Assembly (NCBI GenBank): GCA_022710245.1
Contig: JAKLHH010000579.1
Location: 1 to 5,628 of the forward strand
Reading direction: 5' to 3'
Origin: Myxococcota bacterium
GTDB taxonomy: Bacteria; Myxococcota; Polyangia; GCA-2747355; JAKLHH01
Length of the DNA: 5,628 nt
Numbering within the stretch: the stretch's first letter is position 1; each line of letters begins with the position of its first letter. The notes under the pieces were generated by a model that saw only the letters and a program-made list of their open reading frames with translations, did not search any database and was not told where the DNA came from. The translations under genes and the position numbers were made by a program. Positions 5,521 to 5,628 of this stretch are shown piece after piece.

Positions 5521-5628
5521 GGACCCGCAGCAGGAGCCCGCGGCGAAGCACCGTGCCTGGACCCGCGGCAGGAGACATGCGACCGTGGCGGCAGCAGAGC
5601 CCGCGGCGAAGCACCGTGCCTGGACCCG
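5521..5628. repeat. Nested GC-rich tandem repeat, continuing past the window edge
   Basis: A 32-nt sequence (GAGCCCGCGGCG... ending TGGACCCG) occurs exactly at 5534-5565 and 5597-5628, a 63-nt period. A second element, GGACCCGC(A/G)GCAGGAG, occurs at 5521-5536 and 5559-5574 with one mismatch. Read as tandem units, these start at 5521 (38 nt), 5559 (62 nt) and 5621 (cut by the window end). The short unit looks like the long one with 24 nt lost between similar GCAGGAG and GCAGCAGAG segments. The repeat stops 3 nt before the start codon of the phospholipase D-like gene. Type and extent of the array cannot be told from two and a fraction copies. Confidence 0.85.

Noticed and set aside
5534..5628. 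CRISPR-like pair: 32-nt repeat, 31-nt spacer, 32-nt repeat
   Set aside because: The supposed spacer itself contains the GGACCCGC(A/G)GCAGGAG element found before the first copy, and the units differ in length by a 24-nt loss. This fits a tandem repeat, and no cas gene is present.
5577..5628. Possible plus-strand start ATG with AGGAG just upstream, running off the window
   Set aside because: It starts inside the tandem repeat, the spacing to AGGAG is only 2 nt, and the 17 visible codons show no recognisable protein.

Overview
The window comes from a very GC-rich bacterium. Codon third positions are almost all G or C, and all six supported genes lie on the minus strand. The lipoprotein has a low-complexity Ser/Gly/Asp/Arg linker after its lipidated Cys and a parallel beta-helix body with a choice-of-anchor-Q-like tail. 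That style is common in Myxococcota and related former Deltaproteobacteria, so such an organism is a reasonable guess, but no phylogenetic marker is present to prove it.

In transcription order (right to left) the layout is: (1) 5521-5628, a nested GC-rich tandem repeat that runs off the window edge and abuts the start of the next gene; (2) 4915-5517, a small single-HKD phospholipase D-like protein with a C-terminal Cys cluster; (3) 4541-4744, a cold-shock protein with its own TTGACA promoter, a leader of about 100 nt and a downstream hairpin terminator; (4) 4293-4466, a promoter and a clear TPP riboswitch; (5) 3240-4292, an AIR-synthase/HypE/ThiL-superfamily protein; (6) 2479-3243, thiE; (7) 1637-2482, thiD; (8) 29-1582, a beta-helix surface lipoprotein. 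Genes 5-7 are joined by 4-nt overlaps (GTGA, then ATGA), so they form one translationally coupled, thiamine-regulated operon. The lipoprotein gene follows after 54 nt and may be read from the same transcript.

ThiD makes HMP-PP and ThiE joins it to thiazole phosphate to give thiamine monophosphate (TMP). The step left open is TMP to TPP, normally done by ThiL. The first gene of the operon belongs to the same PurM/HypE/SelD/ThiL ATP-binding superfamily but is neither a canonical ThiL nor a canonical HypE (it lacks the C-terminal Cys tail). It is therefore the most interesting gene here: a candidate non-canonical TMP kinase or another thiamine-linked ATP-dependent enzyme.

The riboswitch has a plausible translational expression platform. 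An anti-Shine-Dalgarno segment can pair either with the ribosome binding site or with the 3' strand of P1/P4. A 12-nt exact copy of the aptamer P4/P5 strand also sits directly against the ribosome binding site.

No rRNA, tRNA, CRISPR array, insertion sequence or credible plus-strand gene was found. There is no gene-free stretch over 300 bases; the largest gap (4293-4540) holds the riboswitch, promoter and terminator.
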